From Phallusia mammillata (taxonomy: Eukaryota; Chordata; Ascidiacea; Phlebobranchia; Ascidiidae), in the NCBI GenBank assembly GCA_003260075.1, contig QLIY01000539.1, forward strand, positions 37,114 to 101,113: a stretch of 64,000 bases of DNA, given 5' to 3'. The notes under the pieces are model-generated. The model was not told the DNA's origin, did no database searches, and worked only from the letters and a program-made list of their open reading frames with translations. How positions within the stretch are numbered: position 1 is the stretch's first letter; each line of letters begins with the position of its first letter. Below, in pieces: positions 26,651 through 39,300 of the stretch. A program made the position numbers and the translations under genes.

Positions 26651-27027
26651 CAAAATAATCTTGACATTTTATTTTGTCGATATATAAGATCTGGACCGGT
26701 TCATTCACGTGGAAACGTTTTTTTTTTATTATGAGAAGTGTTTAGACCAATAGCTTTTTGAGAAAATATTTGTGTGTGTCTTTCTAAAAAGTCCTTTTGT
26801 ATTTGCTTTATGATATAGAACCGTTTTAGAAAAATTCNTCAAAATAATCTTGACATTTTATTTTGTCGATATATAAGATCTGGACCGGTTCATTCACGTG
26901 GAAACGTTTTTTTTTTTTATTATGAGAAGTGTTTAGACCAATAGCTTTTTGAAAAAATATTTGTGTGTGTCTTTCTAAAAAGTCCTTTTGTATTTGCTTT
27001 ATAATCTAGAACCGTTTTAGAAAAATT
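26651..27027. repeat. 187-bp near-duplicate around a single N
   Basis: Left copy 26651-26837, N at 26838, right copy 26839-27027. The copies differ in a T-run length and three substitutions. Same architecture as the G-tract duplicates, with an explicit N instead of a tract. Confidence 0.85.
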
Positions 27028-27295
27028 CCAAACAAAACAGTGACATTTTTTGCATTAAAAGTTAGGCAAAGGCATTGCATATCTGGCAGTTGGATGTTTA
27101 AATCTAGAATGATTTTGTATTCGAAAAAATGATTCTGTTGCCAAAATAGTGCACTCTGTGTGATGTTTTCGATGTAAGCCAATAATACAAAATACGATAC
27201 CAGTAACCTAATGAAAAAGGTATTAGCCAAATAAGATTTCAATACGTTGTTGTTCTACGTTTTATTTGATTTAATTGGCAATAATCATGATACGA

Positions 27296-27596
27296 GCTAC
27301 CGCAAATTGGGTTTTGTTTGTAAATCAACGATGTCTCCTTTTTCATACTCATACTTTGTGGAATTTTGTCGATTTTTAGGACCATTGTATCGATCTATAC
27401 TCCATAGGGTTAATTTGTTTGTTGGAAGCAAACATGGGGGGGGGGGAGAGCTACCGCCAATTGGGTTTTGTTTGTAAATCAACGATGTCTCCTTTTTTAT
27501 ACTCATATAGCCTACTTTGTGGAATTTTGTCGATTTTTAGGACCATTGCATCGATCTATACTCCATAGGGTTAATTTGTTTGTTGGAAGCAAACAT
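27296..27596. repeat. 140-bp near-duplicate around G11
   Basis: Left copy 27296-27435, tract 27436-27446, right copy 27447-27596. The right copy has an extra atagcctac insertion and several substitutions. Confidence 0.85.
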
Positions 27597-28643
27597 GTCG
27601 ATATTAGTTTGGAGGGTTGGGGAATTAAAAGAAAATGTCGCAGTACCTTAAAATATTGGATCCAGCGGAAATTTTGAGTTCCAAGACTTCTGATAAATAA
27701 GAAATAAAAATACGAAAGCGTGTTGTGTTTTTTGCCGTTTGCAAAGAAATCAAAATGACGCAACGTTTAAATTGTGAATTTGTGCTTAGTCGATGTAATG
27801 AAGTTAATTGATTTTAAGTCATTTTGCCCAAAGAGTTCTTTCGGACCTGTCAAAACAAATGTGATGTTAATGCGTACGACGTAAGAAGGACAGGTTAGGA
27901 GAGTCGCGCATTTCCCTGTAAAAGTTGTTAGCTGCTAATTAGAAAATAATTAAATTGGTGAAGTTGTCCTGCTGAAAATTGTTTCCACAAAAAATAGTGA
28001 TTACAAATTAGATTTATTAGCTTCGTTAATGTCGCAACCTTTCGAGTACCAGGTACCGAGCTTCGTTGTCCTTTTATACTTGTCAACAATTGAAAGTGAT
28101 TTCAGGTGTTGATCAAATATCGATGAGCTAAGTCTGCATTGTACTATGCAGCACATTTGTACTATGTTCGCTGTACAAAAGAAACTTCCAGACGGTCAAA
28201 ATCTAAAATCATTACCTTCATTGTTATGTCATACATTTGTGACGTCACAATTACTCGAACATAAGTGTTTAGGGTCGTCTCTAATCATATCATGTGCTCT
28301 GTGAAAAAATGTAGGAGTTGGAAGTAGCATATGGAATTTTTGTCGAAAGTTTATTAAACCAGTCATTGGTTGAAAGCTTTCATCAGTTTCTCTGACAACT
28401 TTATTTGCTTACAAGTTTGTGCAAGTAAGGTCAAGTGAAAATCAAAATTTAGGTTTTTACCTCAAAGCAAAGCTTTTTACCAGTAAGTTTGTTCAAAATC
28501 TAAAATTTCAGAGAATCATTAACATTTTATTTCTTTTCTTTCTTCTAGAAATGAAGAACTTAACAATAGCTGTTTTACTGTACCGTCAAAATTTGTAATC
28601 GAACGGTGTCAGTAACCATAAATTATATTGTTTTGCATTAGGC

Positions 28644-28952
28644 CAGGGGTTCTTAAACAGGGGTGCACGCACCCCCAAGAGGTACGAGAACTGTTCCTAG
28701 GGGGTGCGGGGATGCTGAATCATTAAGGTTGGTTACGTCTATTCTACATAAATACAAAAACCCATTATCAGTGTTGTACGCTGGCGCCGTCAAATTTAAT
28801 GCAAAACTAACTAACATTTTGGTATTGTGTTACTGTGTTATCAGTGACTTGTATACAAATTGTATTTTTTTTTGAGCAATTACAGAAGGGGGTGCGAAAT
28901 TGGGTTGGTGATTTGAAAGGGGTGCAGCAAGAAAAAAGGTTAAGATTCACTG
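28644..28952. mobile_element. 309-bp hAT-type element with perfect target duplication
   Basis: Starts caggggttcttaaacagggg and ends ggttaagattcactg, flanked by cattaggc on both sides (28636-28643 and 28953-28960). It carries repeated ggggtgc motifs near both ends. The open frames inside are not conserved. Confidence 0.9.
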
Positions 28953-29331
28953 CATTAGGCGGTTGCACTAAGTATTCAAGACACAACATTATCTTTGTAG
29001 AGCTAATTCTAATTGCTCCTTTGTGCCATAACAAAACAATTCCCACCAGTCAAGCCAATAAATTAGCAATTATTTTCAAGCATGTTTCACGCGACTGCAA
29101 CGCTACATCAGTATTCGAACGAGCTTTTGCATACTAATGAACCAAGATTACATTTATGGATCATAATTTCACGGTCCCGCATGTTAGCAAAGAGTATTCC
29201 CGTGTGACCAATGGTTTTTACTGCTTCGAATGGATGTTTTCTTATGCATTTTAGGCACCTATGGGAATGTGAACTTGTCAATAAGTGCTTGGTTATGAAT
29301 ATTTATGTACATTTGTAACGCGGTTTGTCTG

Positions 29332-29340
29332 TATATAAAG
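29332..29340 (+). promoter_or_regulatory. TATA-box-like site upstream of the secreted-protein gene
   Basis: TATATAAAG, on the coding strand, about 450 bases before the first possible ATG at 29789. It would imply a 5' leader of about 420 bases or an untranslated first exon. The assignment rests on sequence match and position only. Confidence 0.4.
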
Positions 29341-29771
29341 GGTAGCATTTCCATGTCTGTTTTCAAATGCAAACAGACGTCGTTACGTTTAGGTTATAGA
29401 GTATTTTTTTGGAAGCTGTTTTATTTATGGAAGGGATAGCTTGATGTAGATTGTAAACCAAATTAAAATAGTGAAATAAATGTTAAAATTTGAACAACCG
29501 ATACTTTTGTTTGACAGTTGTAAGACAGACCAGGGTAGCCAGCGCAGTGGTACAACAGCAAAGAATTAATGTAGCACACGCTTTAAGGAACTTAAAAATG
29601 AATCATAAGATGGAAATTCATCATGGATAGACATAGCAAAAAAACAGAGTTTTTTTAATTCTCCACTTTTTGTATTAGTTTCCACTTTTTCTCCACTTTT
29701 GGTATCACTTTAGTAACGTTATTTTTTTTTCGATTTTTAGAACGCCAAACGATTTGACGTCGTTAAATTAA

Positions 29772-30022
29772 CAAACAAATCTATTAAAATGCTTTACGTC
29801 GTGTTGTTTATGATTTCTATGTCGCTGGTTCTTGGTGCTCCTCAAGACGCACAGGGCGACGAAATGAGCTACGTCATTAAAAGGTTGCTTGAAGGGGGGG
29901 GGGCAAAATCTATTAAAATGCTTTACGTCGTGTTGTTTCTGATTTCTATGTCGCTGGTTCTTGGTGCTCCTCATGACGCACAGGGCGACGAAATGAGCTA
30001 CGTCATTAAAAGGTTGCTTGAA
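29772..30022 (+). repeat. duplicated 5' end of the secreted-protein first exon around a G10 tract
   Basis: Left copy about 29772-29893, G tract 29894-29903, right copy 29904-30022. Both copies encode the signal peptide; they differ at Met/Leu and Gln/His. The frame happens to stay open through the tract, so a 43-residue longer protein starting at 29789 is possible on paper. I chose the ATG at 29918 because one signal peptide is expected. Confidence 0.8.
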
Positions 30023-31773
30023 AAGGAATTTTCGGCCACAACAAAAAGAGCAAAACCAATGGTACCGGCCGGTCAACCTGGAGATGGGCCACGACGCATG
30101 ATATCGAAGCGGACAGAAGGAAATGTAGACTCTCCCAAATCGTGTGAAGATAGTGAATGGTTTGTGTTGGTCAACGATATGCCAGCATGTGGTGAGTCAA
30201 GTGTTGTAAAATAATAGTCATTGATGTAGTGTACTTAATTACAAATATTCTTGTAATTATATAACTTACATGTAATTGTCAACATAATTCCACCTAATTT
30301 ATGTATTTTTAACGAAGGAAGATTTAGAAATTTTAAAAGTATTTTAAACTATTTAGATCTTTTGCGCTTGTATTTGCATACAACTAAGTGGATTTAAATA
30401 TTTTGACACAGCGACTGTTTAACTACTTTAACACTACGTCTTAAACCATTGGACGCTGCAGAAAATCCAAATTAAAATCGGCCAAAACTAGTAACAAATT
30501 AAAATCGGCCAAAACTAGTCTATGCTACCATAAGCAAAACTTTAGCCAGGCTGCACTGCGCTATTATGTTCGCACAGGGGTTAGAAATGAGCTGTGTTGT
30601 TATTTTTCAACATTTTTTAACACTAATCAATCAATCAACGATAAAAACACATAAAAACACATAAAAGCTAAAACGGTAAAATACTACGGTAAAATACAGG
30701 GGGGGGGGCGTGTTGTTATTTTTCAACATTTTTTAACACTAATGATATATGAATCGTCCTTGTTCCCAATACACATCTATTCAGGACATAATACGATTTC
30801 CCGACCGAGCAGAAATTATATGGGGTCCAATTACATCTCTACCCTACCTAATTGAACATTATTAAAGCAAAAAATGTTATTTTTTCTATTGCTATGGAGA
30901 ACACCCAATTAACTGTAACTTTGTATTTTCTTAGTTGACCCATTGTGGCGGATCGGATACGACCCAACATTTTGCTCTAAGATGAAGAACGGTTGGATTT
31001 ACTGTGGATGTGATGACGGCCAAACCCCCGGAATGTCAGAAGGAATTGACACATGTATTGATGCAGGTTAGTAAATATATGTATATTCATAAATAAGAAA
31101 AAAAATAAAAATAAAAATAAACAACAACAAATATCGTTTATTACAAAATTTTGTCAGTGGCCCATGTTTTGGAATGCTGCTTACATTTCCCTTTTAAGCG
31201 ACTATGCCACCAATAAGCTTGGCTTTGGAATTTTTTAAACATGGCTCCTTAACATTGCTATACTTTATCTATGACTGCTAAGAAGCTAAAACATACTTTA
31301 AATCTGCCGCAGATAAGGCTGAAAACGAAGGTCGATGCAGCTTGACACCATGTCCACCTGACTTTGATTGCATCGAAAAAATTAAGGGTGTTCGATTCGA
31401 TTGCGTCAAAGGCGACGTGGTTGTCCCATCATATGTAAGTAACTTATGGGTTTTTTATCTCCTCAATGTTTACCAGAACATGCAACAATAACACTTTGTC
31501 CAGCCCAGCAAGGACTCAACCTTGAAATATTTTGAATTTACAAAAAATCCTGCCACACGTTTTCATCATGCAATTCAAAATCCACATCAAATACATGAAA
31601 TTAGGCCTAACGTGGTTTTAAGTAACCCAAATGTAAAAGCAGGCAACAATGAAAAAGTCTATGAAAAGCCCAATGCTAGGAATCAGTGTTCTAAGCGAAA
31701 CGAAGACTGCCATGGCAACTGCAGTTTGCCAGTTTTCATAAATAATTGTCATTGCCGCCAACATACAACTTAA
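29918..31773 (+). CDS. secreted cysteine-rich protein with dibasic-rich pro-region, family not recognised
   Basis: Four exons with clean GT-AG borders and matching phases: 29918-30191, 30935-31066, 31313-31434 and 31504-31773, giving 265 aa. Residues 1-16 form a signal peptide (MLYVVLFLISMSLVLG). Residues 17-75 are Cys-free with basic pairs at 31-32 (KR), 43-44 (KR), 59-60 (RR) and 64-65 (KR), as in proprotein-convertase substrates. Residues 76-166 hold ten Cys, including WIYCGCDDG and CSLTPCPPDFDC, somewhat EGF-like but not a clean EGF pattern. Residues 177-240 are Asn/His-rich. A second Cys cluster, C-x6-C-x3-C-x8-C-x-C, sits near the C-terminus. It could be a prohormone, an extracellular-matrix or an antimicrobial-type precursor; I cannot choose. 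A duplicated first-exon start lies at 29789. Confidence 0.75.
30468..30519. repeat. 25-bp tandem duplication
   Basis: caaattaaaatcggccaaaa plus ctagt occurs at 30468-30492 and again, identical, at 30495-30519, in the first intron of the secreted-protein gene. No G tract separates these copies. Confidence 0.85.
30591..30743. repeat. 35-bp near-duplicate around G10 with extra sequence
   Basis: tgttatttttcaacattttt is shared by 30591-30627 and 30709-30743, with the tract at 30699-30708. Here about 70 bases (with aaaacacat repeats) lie between the left copy and the tract, so the copies are not directly adjacent. Confidence 0.75.
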
Positions 31774-31827
31774 AACAGCAAGATAACTGAAACTTTAGAG
31801 TTTTACTTTCGCAGTACGGTCCAGAAG

Positions 31828-31961
31828 AATAAACACATCACAGAAAAAAGCTGAACTGATGCTACGTCTTCTTAACACTGCTTCTACCATGGACTAAGTT
31901 GTTAGTCTGTATTGTATGTACGTTAATGTGCATTTCAATACCTGATGCTGTCATCAATAAA
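31828..31961 (+). terminator. polyadenylation signals of the secreted-protein gene
   Basis: AATAAA at 31828-31833 (55 bases after the stop codon) and at 31956-31961. The second is followed by a T-rich stretch near 31980, which makes it the better candidate. Confidence 0.55.
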
Positions 31962-31989
31962 CCAAACATTCTTGGTGCATTTTTTGTGT

Positions 31990-33300
31990 GAAGGTGCTTT
32001 TATTTCGCGATAGGCATGACATAGAGACAACAACAATTTTTTTCAGATGTCCCACTGGGCTGAGAAACAGTTTGCACCAAAAAAATCATTATTTTGGTTT
32101 AAAATGGAAAACGCTTAACGAGATAGGCGTTCAGCTGGTATTAATCATTTAAGTTCTTCTTACAGCCTTCTATCGAACAAAATAAAATCAACAACAAGTC
32201 TGATCACGGACATTTTATCGTTTTCACATTTGTACGAAAAAATTCGCAGCTTGTTTGGCGTGCAAAAATTGTACTTTATCCGCAACGAAAATTGCAAGTA
32301 AACAACGGAGGCAGAACACAACATAAAATATTCACAAAAACGGAACTGTGGAATGTGTAACGAAAAATATTTACAAATTGGGGAAGATAAAATACATTTA
32401 TAGCCTAAAAACACACGACATAAATAAAATCGACAAAAAATTGAAATGCACAACTCTGCTGTATAACTGAGGGGAATATCGTTAACCAAACATACTTCAA
32501 CACTAAGACTAAGAATTTTGTTACCAGTATAGCATACATAGTCAAGCTTTTCGCTTTTATTTACACAATTTTACACCCATACCAATAGTTCAACAAGCCT
32601 TATGCACTCAACTAAATGCAGTAAAACAAAACTAGTCTTAGTAAACGGTTGTAAACAGTTGAAACGAAAATGGTTCGAGTAAAATAATACAGCTTCACAA
32701 TGAAACGTGAAACGGCAATGAGAGCTTACAACAAACAGTGATGATACACATGGAAAAATGTAATGCAAATCCCAAAAAGGTGCTCAAAGAATAGTCTTTA
32801 GCATTGGGACCGTGCTTGGATCAAAGATTTTTAGTACTGTGTCAACAAGCGACGGGATGCAATCATTTGTAAGATATGTACAACAGAAAACCTCCGTTTA
32901 ACCACTGGAATTGTGGTTTATTTCAGCATCAAATCTTTACCACAAGTACCACATGTGGTTAAATCAAGGACTTAATGCTTAAAATGTCCCCCAATGCAAT
33001 CGTTGCGTTTGTTTTCTCAACAATTTAGTTTTGTGATAATATGTGAAGTATTTTCTTCATAGGGATGCTCTTGCTTGGACCTCTAAGTTTTTTGACATCA
33101 AATTGGCATAAACATATTGAGAGAATAAGACAGTGCTGTCATCTCTTTTTTTGTTTGTTCATTAGAGACCCTAAAATTTTGTTTAAATTGCGTCAAAGGT
33201 AGAACAATTTCACTTCAATACAATTCCGGGAAATAATCCCATGGATAGCATGACAAAAAGAAATTATTGGGCAGTAACAGTCTTTTTTGAAAAATCGCCT
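31990..33300. other. convergent intergenic spacer
   Basis: Lies between the 3' ends of the secreted-protein gene (plus) and the receptor gene (minus). I see no exon-like segments; short open frames on the minus strand lack splice context. Confidence 0.55.
32917..32922 (-). terminator. candidate polyadenylation signal of the GPCR gene
   Basis: AATAAA on the minus strand, about 390 bases after the receptor stop codon (33313-33315). The convergent secreted-protein gene ends near 31.96 kb, leaving about 1 kb between the two 3' ends. Confidence 0.4.
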
Positions 33301-33312
33301 AGACGGCGAAAG

Positions 33313-36300
33313 TTAAACACATACTGAATCAAGGGAATCAAGGTTTCTCGGGCAGTCAACACCATCAACTTTTCGCCGTTCAAGCAGAGGCGTTTTAACG
33401 TTGATTACAGAACTCTGTTTGGAAGTTGACGGTTGCTTGAGATGCAAAACCCCACTAGAAGCTCTTCGGGAAAGTGGTACTGTTTCGCCACTATCATTGT
33501 GGTTTACACACACTATACCAGGACTGGAATGTCGTTTTAAATCCGCAATATCATAATTACGTGGTGCCTCAAATGCTAGTGAAAGTCGGTCTGACTTTGG
33601 TTGGGCGTGGCGCCAAACTGTGAGTTTGCGTTCCACATCAGGTTGTGCTTGTTTGTCGCTTGTGCAACTCTGTAGGGACGAACGTGAACGTTGACTTCGC
33701 TCCGAGTTGAATTGAATAGTAATGTGTGCTGGACGTTGTGCAGTGGGATCTGTCCCTAAAATGATAGTCAGTGTTGGATTTTAGGCTCCCGAATATAGTG
33801 TTTAATGAGTTGTACCAGTCACCAGTCGTTTTTTCACTTTCTTCGGACTCGTAAACTGTCAAATTAGTTTTTTGGCCGAAAATTTTATAATATAATTGCA
33901 TTAAAAAAAACTTATGTCAATACAATACCAAAGCGAATTAAGTAAAACTTGACAAATGCTAATTTTTAGCTGACCAGTATCAAGTTTAGGTGCTTTTTCA
34001 AACAAAAGTATTTTCATGTACATTAAAAACACCCAAATGCCCTACATACAAAAGTAAGGTTTGTTTTAACTTAACAAATCCAAGCAACATTGCCTACATT
34101 AAAAAAATACGTACCCGAAGGTTTACGTGACGTCATGAAGTATGACGTTGTGTTCGCCATACTGCTGTTGCTAAACAAACCAGACTTTCTTCTCCGCAGC
34201 GCCTTCAAGTGGTTTTGCTCCATTCTGCTTAGCTCCCATCTAATTTTTAGACGTTTCCACAATTTGGCGCATTCCTCTTGCACCTGATTGGACAAACGTA
34301 ATCACGTGCTTAACCATTTAGTTGTTGCTTTACTTTTGCAGCTAATGCAAACACATATTGGCCACTTTGGGAAAAATGACATTTACATGTGTTAGTTAAG
34401 TAAGATATAAAATATAAAATACGAGATTGAATGCAAAAGTCGATTTTTAACACAGAATAAAGTGGTTTGGGACGAGATATATGGTGTAAAACGCCCTTTG
34501 TCGGCCTTACAGTTTTATATGTTTTGGAAAACATTTTTAATCATTTTTTTCAAGTATACAAGTTAACTTAAACTGAGATTACAAAAAATACTTTTAAAAA
34601 ATATTTGAATTTGCTGTATAACACGAAGTCGCACTTACCTCACCATTGCAGAAACAGTAAAGAAATGCGATCAGCAAACCCTGCACAAAGAAATAAAATG
34701 TATGAGCTAAGTTAAAATGTCCATAAGGCCCAATTTACATATAAGCTTATAGGAAATACGCAGATAGGATTTTACATATTTTACCTGGATTGCAGTAAAA
34801 CCAAGCTCATATGCTTTCAAAGCAAACACAACGTTCGGATTTTGAAGACTCGCGAGTTCCAGGATGGCAGAAACCACATACTGCACTCCAAGTAGGGGAA
34901 CAAGAGCCAAAGTGGATTTAGTTAACCTAAAAATATATTGGATTTGAATAGCAGGTTCAAATGTGTGTGTGGTATATATTTTGCTCTTTTTGCTAAATGT
35001 TTCTAATTTCACAGAAAACTTTGGACCACCCAACGTTTTGATACCTTGGCTTTGAAATCTATCGCTTGGGATAGCATTATGCGCTTGTCGGCTTATAATT
35101 GGGGTTTCAAGTTTATAAAGTAGTTCATTTTATGTGTGATCTCCAGCTTCAAAACTTAAGCCCTAATGTGCATGAAAATAGATTTTATTGTGAACTCGCG
35201 TACAAATTGACCTTTGTGTAAACTGTGATGTGTGAATTCTCTGAAAAGTAACATGCACATTTTACTCTTAAACATGCTAATGTGTGAAGAAGTACCTTTA
35301 ACAAGACTTTTCAAGTTGCATGTTGTGTCCTATTTGTCCACTACAGTATATTATGGAGTACTTGAACTGTGTAATTTGATTCAATGACACTATATAACTT
35401 ATAAGCTATTGCTGTCAGGCATAATATCAAGTTTGTAGAGCTCTTCTGGCAAATGTAATTTTATTCTGACGCTTCAACGTCCTATACAGGTCGTCTTCAT
35501 CAGGGTCGGAATAATATTACATTTTCCAGAAGAGCTCTACAAACTCAATGACACTACGTTTAGCGATATCAAATCACATTAATAGGCTGTTGATTACAAC
35601 AATCTTAAAAATGCTCTCTAGCGCCCACCTCCATCTGTAATTATCATTTCTATCTTCCACTTGATGTTGATGTATCACTTTTAGTTTTGATCCAACTTCT
35701 CGCACGACCATGATGAAGATAACAAAGTTAACCTGTAAACATAAAATAACTAAAGAACTTTGATCAAAATTAAAAGTTGTTTGCAAATATAAACTATCTG
35801 TAAAATACACAAGCGTTTGAAATAGATTTCTTAGTTGTAAGTATTTGTATAGTTTGTAAAATAATAATCATCATACCAGCAGCGATAATTGAATAGGTGT
35901 GTTGATTATCCACCAGTGGGCGCCCTTATTGAAGTCAAACCAGCATCTATAAAAGAAAACAAAAAACATTTTGTTTCACAATCGTTAGAAATCTTAACGC
36001 TTCAACCCGCTATGGTTAAAATACCGTTTTGTTGGTATGTTTCTAAAGTTTTCAGCACTTTTGAATCAACCGCAAGGTGATTAGACGTAATGTTATTGTA
36101 GTATACAGTGAAGCACTTTACGGACCTTGCACATAGCATGCATTCAAGTCTATTAATAGCTCTTTCGCGCAGCCAGAATAATACCAGCCTGATACGACCA
36201 AAATCAATATTCGTACCTCAAGGATATACGAAGCCAACTTACTGCATGCTTTTTGAAACCGCACAAGTGTTACGTCACGTATTTTGTAGAATTTAATGGA

Positions 36301-39300
36301 TTACGATTTCTACTTAATGGAGGGACTTCGATTTGAGATTTGAGATAAATCCCCCCGAAAGGGCGTGGAAACATGGGTGCTGCTGGTGCTAATGAAGAAG
36401 CTTATAATGTAGGCCGAAATTTGCAAGCCCGCCTCGCATGTTTGAATGCCATTGTAAATAAACGGTAACATGTCAGTTTAGTGTTATAAACCACTATATC
36501 ACAGTGTAGCTATAAATCCATGTAATAACTTGCCCAGAAAACCAAAATGCTCATGCACCCCAAGTACTAGCCTGTAACGAAAACGCGGTTTTCTGGAATA
36601 GCTAAAGATTATACTCCTGGTCTGATTTACAAAATAGCGAAAAATGAAACGAAAAAACTTGGTTTTACTTACTCTGGGTTTTCTTCTGGTTTGAGACACT
36701 TTAGAATGACGACTGTTAAGACAGACAGCCAAGGTATGCCTAAACAAATTGGGGTTGTATGTTAGTGTGGTAGGAAGAATAACCTAGTTTTACTATTGTA
36801 ACTAATGCATCTATTTGTAATAGCTAAACAGTAGAAAAAAGCATTTTGATTACCGGGTTATATCCAACAAGAACCAAAGTGCCACGAAAAAATATCCCTT
36901 CAAACACTTAACTGATTATTGAGTTAATAGTACGGTAGACAATCACTGGTTTACGTAATTACCGCCAACAGCAATTCAAATGAGGGCATGAAAACGCACT
37001 TAATGTCGTGAATTATTAAATGTTTGCAAATAGGAAGCTCCGGATATAGAATGCTCTTTACAAAACCACGGATGTTCGGTTTAGTATTTGGCTTTTAATT
37101 ATGAATGAAAAGTTTTCTCGATAAAACTGAACATCAGCCAGTTTGTACAAAAAACTCTTGGCTATTTTTAAAACATCGCAAGGTATTTTTCAAACTAACT
37201 GCGGTTACTGTTACAGAAAAAATGTTAATAGTAATCTAGTCGCTTAGTAGGGTATGTCCCTATGGGTACTTACCCCATCCGAGAGCCATAAATGCTCTCA
37301 TATACTTCTTGTGCGAGAAAACAACAGCACGAAGCAAAAGTCGCAAGTACAGTCCCTCAACCAGAAGCCAGAAATAACTGGCTGTGATTAAGTAGTTGAG
37401 TACCACGAAATATATGCGACACCAAACCTGAAAATAGAAGACAATCAACCAAAACTGTGAAACGTTTTTTAAATTTGTTTGAGCAGAAATGATAAACTTA
37501 CAGGTGAATTATTCTCAACTTGTCGAATTGTTACAGTGCATTTTCAATGTATTTTTGTTGCATCTACAAATTAAACCCTTTTTACGTTACCATGCGAGCA
37601 TTGTAAAGAAAGGGAAACTTTGTAAATGATTTAAAAAGGACAACGCGCGCTTGCAAGTTTAGGTGTAAACCGTGGTGGGATTCTAATTTTGTCAGCCGGC
37701 TCTATCACAAAAGTCATATTTTTTGTCAGTTCTGTTACAAAAAGTCTATTAACAGTAACCAATAATGCTAACTGGTTCGCTGATCTCACAAAATTTCGTG
37801 AGGCGGTTCTATAGAACCGGTGCGAACCGGGTGAATCCCACCACTGGGTGTAAACTGTAAACCATGCTCAATCAATCATCGAGGCGTTGCAGTTATACAA
37901 TAAAGAGGAAGAATAAAAGTCATAAAATGTTTTGCCCTTGATAGATTGTGCGTGGTAAGTATACCCGCACTGGTTTACGCATAGCTTAAAACCAACAATA
38001 AATTGAATCGAAACAAAATGCATGAAGAACAATAACGTACGTAAGTATGCTCGACTTCTATTTTGTTGCAATACAGTTGTTTCACTCCTCCAATTAGACC
38101 TACGTCGGAGCTGTAGTGACGGCCAAGTATAATTGGTAACATTTCCATCGTAGAAAGTTCGGCTTCTTCAATAGCTTCGTCAGGTTCTACAACATGATAA
38201 TGAGATTCGATTCTCTGCTGGTTAGTTTCATCATAGAAAGTAACAAATCCCTAGGTAGCGTTTAGACGTCATTTGGTGACCGGCTGATTCGGTACAACGC
38301 CTTTAATAGGCCTGGGCTTCCTGTGATTTATAAATGAGTGTGCCGTGGTCGCTGGTCTGAATAGATCAGATCAGTGGTTCTCAAATTTTTCATTATTTTT
38401 TCATTATTATTACACCACAAACTGACGTAAATAAGATTATAGAATTACTTCAACCGCTTAGCGGTCCACCCAAAATTGCCTCACGGACCCCTAAAGGACC
38501 GCGGACCCCAGTTTGAGAACCGCTGGCATAGATGCTTCTGAAGACTGAAAGGTACATGTTTTTTTCAAACGTTTCGGTAAACTACCATCCCATTATCCTT
38601 AATATGCGTATCTTTCGTTTATGCGAGCCATTACGTTACTCATGCCTGCAAACTTAATTGTCAGGTTGGAAGGAAAAACAGTGGGTTTGGACCTTGGACG
38701 AAATTTTAAACAAAGCAATTCGTTTCGACAACCATAGTTTGAACTTGCGCCATGCGACTGCAGTCACAAAAGAACAAAAGCTTAACTTGATCCCAATGGA
38801 ACTGCCTGGCAGTCTCCTGTGGGACTATGGGTATTTTACTTCATCAATTGAGTGATAAAGTTTGAAAGCGTTGCAGCTACACCGCAATTAAAGCGATAAG
38901 CCGCATGTGTTTGTATTTGTCCTTATATAAGCTTGAAATACCCCATGTACTGCGGCAACACATTGTGTAGTAATACCTAAACATTTCTTTTACCATTAAT
39001 GTAATTTTACTTACTTTGAAACGCAAAATAGTGGACGAACCAGATAAGACCACGAAGCATAAACGATAGCATGAGATTCATGTGAACGGAAATTCGGGTG
39101 CAATGAAGCCGCCTGCAGAAGAACACAAAAAATACAAGTTAAAATTATGACTTTAGAATTTAGATGAAGACATTTTTACCTGAGCATTGAGAGAAGCACG
39201 AGAGCAATGAGTAAGGACATTATCGACAGGGCGTGGCCAGCTGTAACGACTTTCATAAAAGTAGAATAACGGTCGTTGGGCAACTAAAAATAAAACGGTA

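Larger units (their letters stand above)
21600..29330. other. intergenic region, no gene supported
   Basis: AT-rich with no chain of exon-like segments. The longest open frame (24797-25246, plus) has no domain and an unusual composition, and I treat it as chance. The contents I can support are mobile-element copies (listed separately), an N-junction duplicate and a G-tract duplicate. Confidence 0.6.

Noticed and set aside
28238-28247. Palindromic TGACGTCA motif (CRE-like)
   Set aside because: A single eight-base match in intergenic DNA with no nearby start; too short to call regulatory.
29789-30214. 141-codon frame reading through the G tract with two signal-peptide copies
   Set aside because: The second half repeats the first and the tract itself is the probable joint; one copy with the ATG at 29918 gives a normal precursor.
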